From IMG/VR virus record IMGVR_UViG_3300031239_000001, positions 1 through 64,000 of that record: a DNA stretch of 64,000 nt; one strand, given 5' to 3'. The notes beneath the pieces were generated by a model, which was not told where the DNA came from, made no database searches, and was given only the letters and a program-made list of their open reading frames with translations. The stretch's first letter is position 1. Each line of letters opens with the position of its first letter. This document shows positions 63,024-64,000 of the stretch, in pieces. The position numbers and the translations under genes were made by a program. This DNA comes from a virus.

Positions 63024-64000
63024 TTGGCCGGGACCAAGAAGCCACAGCGCGCGCCTGAGTGTCCGCGCTGTGGTAAGGTCATGGGCAAGAACGGGTTCGA
63101 GAGGGACGGGAAACAGAAGTGGAGGTGCTTCAAGGGTTCCAATTCTGGAGACGGCGCTAGAGGCGAAATCTGCTATTCTGGCGTCAATGTGGCGGCTGAC
63201 GATCCCAAGAAAGCTCCTGCGGACTTCAAGCTGCAACTGTCGGGGAATTTGTTTGTCATTACGGGTGCCCAAAATGGCACCCCTGTGGTCGGAGAGTTCC
63301 TAGAAACTTTGAAGGTCGTGGCCGGCGCTCGGAAGGCCCAGCTGGTGGTCGTTCCGATGCGATATCGAAACCCGACGTCTACTTGGACAGCTTCCCAGGC
63401 TGGAGACGAAGTGTGGGCCGAAGAGGTTATTCCTTACTTGTGCAACCAGCGCCGCGTTTTAAGCAAGCACTTGGTTTTGCTGGGGGACGCAAAGGTGCAG
63501 CCTACGGCGACGGACCCTACTGCGGGCTTTGACGGCGTCACAGGAGAGAAATCGGCCATCCTGGCTCACACCAAGGTGGCTCTTCGGTCTGTGCCGCAGT
63601 TGGCAAGCCATGGTGGCCCCAAAATCATGGTCACGACTGGCTCTGTCACCAGAGCCAACTACACAGACAGCCGCGCCGGGGCCCTTGGAGAGTTCCACCA
63701 TAGCCTGGCCGCCGTTATCGTAGAGATCACCGGGTCAGGCGGGTTTCACATCAGGCACCTTCACTGGGACCCTAAGCGGAAATCGGTCGTTGACCTGGAC
63801 GTGGAATACTTTGCCAGTGGGAAAGTCACGAAAGCCCCTCGGGCTCTCGCTTTGATATGCGGCGATCTGCACGTTGGCTCTGTTGACCCAGGCGTGGAGA
63901 AGGCCACCTTCGGAAAAGGAGGCATGATGGAGCGTCTCCGACCTCTAAACCTCGTCCTTCACGACACCTTTGATGGGATTAGCGTCAACCCTCACATGGT
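63024..64000 (+). CDS. Calcineurin-like phosphoesterase with N-terminal zinc ribbon (partial)
   Basis: This open frame of 325 codons runs to the window edge. Residues 12-50 hold CPRCGK and later Cys residues, a zinc-ribbon layout. Residues 65-270 are an uncharacterised alpha/beta domain. LICGDLHVGS near 288 is the first motif of the calcineurin-like phosphoesterase fold, and the rest lies beyond the edge. TTG 63024 is the likely start, 3 bp after the previous stop with AAAGGCGGA upstream. It may act on nucleic acid. Confidence 0.72.
   Translation, partial: MAGTKKPQRAPECPRCGKVMGKNGFERDGKQKWRCFKGSNSGDGARGEICYSGVNVAADDPKKAPADFKLQLSGNLFVITGAQNGTPVVGEFLETLKVVAGARKAQLVVVPMRYRNPTSTWTASQAGDEVWAEEVIPYLCNQRRVLSKHLVLLGDAKVQPTATDPTAGFDGVTGEKSAILAHTKVALRSVPQLASHGGPKIMVTTGSVTRANYTDSRAGALGEFHHSLAAVIVEITGSGGFHIRHLHWDPKRKSVVDLDVEYFASGKVTKAPRALALICGDLHVGSVDPGVEKATFGKGGMMERLRPLNLVLHDTFDGISVNPHM

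Overview
The window is a gene-dense segment of a large tailed double-stranded DNA phage. It contains a large terminase, portal, MuF-type protein, prohead protease, major capsid protein, head-associated proteins and a tail fibre. Virion genes lie almost entirely on the minus strand. Replication, repair, nucleotide and chaperone genes lie in plus-strand blocks plus one minus-strand replication/late-switch block. No tRNA, rRNA, integrase or CRISPR array was seen. The host cannot be read directly. Two phage lipoproteins with a Gram-negative-type lipobox, one of them starting with ACGG after the signal peptide, and classical sigma70 promoters suggest a Gram-negative host; Myxococcota or Bdellovibrionota is only a guess.

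Layout. 1-4117 (-): repeat-rich tail fibre, cut by the window edge, and a virion protein. 4163-5031 (+): small protein and dCMP-deaminase-like enzyme. 5035-11727 (-): virion-type protein, a 1765-residue giant with a cyclase-like mCpol domain, a ParB-like domain and five GNAT domains, then an HNH endonuclease. 11771-16625 (+): phosphatase, polynucleotide-kinase-like enzyme, dNMP kinase, ligase and Thg1-type 3'-5' polymerase. 16597-20616 (-): two HExxH proteins and virion-type proteins. 20778-23836 (+): small early genes, three of them behind nearly identical promoters. 23833-30718 (-): a PI3/4K-like kinase protein, a second giant (Nudix, ART-like domains, two kinase domains), connector-type proteins and an HNH remnant. 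30747-31166 (+): lipoprotein. 31163-35812 (-): lipoprotein moron, major capsid protein and head proteins. 35920-37127 (+): Cys-rich protein and LAGLIDADG endonuclease. 37036-41912 (-): prohead protease fused to a C-terminal GGDEF domain, MuF-type protein, small membrane protein. 41992-42479 (+): two small genes. 42446-48866 (-): portal, virion protein, terminase subunits. 48859-54731 (-): SbcD-like nuclease, GroES-like candidate, sigma-like factor, helicase, replication-type proteins. 55157-64000 (+): GroEL-like chaperonin, SbcC-like ATPase, HNH and endonuclease VII-type nucleases, uncharacterised proteins, and a phosphoesterase cut by the window edge.

The most unusual content is a set of enzyme-bearing proteins inside the virion gene clusters: two nucleotidyl-cyclase-type domains (mCpol and GGDEF), five tandem GNAT domains, three PI3/4K-like kinase domains, ART-like and Nudix domains, a ParB-like domain, a possible HhH-GPD glycosylase and zincin-type HExxH proteins. 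This resembles the published idea of polyvalent proteins, multi-domain phage proteins thought to enter the cell with the DNA. Packaging in the virion is inferred from gene position only.

Two promoter classes are readable. Ten genes have a sigma70-like promoter whose -10 box ends 6-8 nt before the start codon, which predicts leaderless mRNAs. Many minus-strand virion genes instead carry an AATCTT/AATCTA motif, usually 5-6 nt before the start codon, with no consistent -35 box. This is a candidate late promoter, and the sigma-like protein at 50162-51250 is a candidate reader of it.
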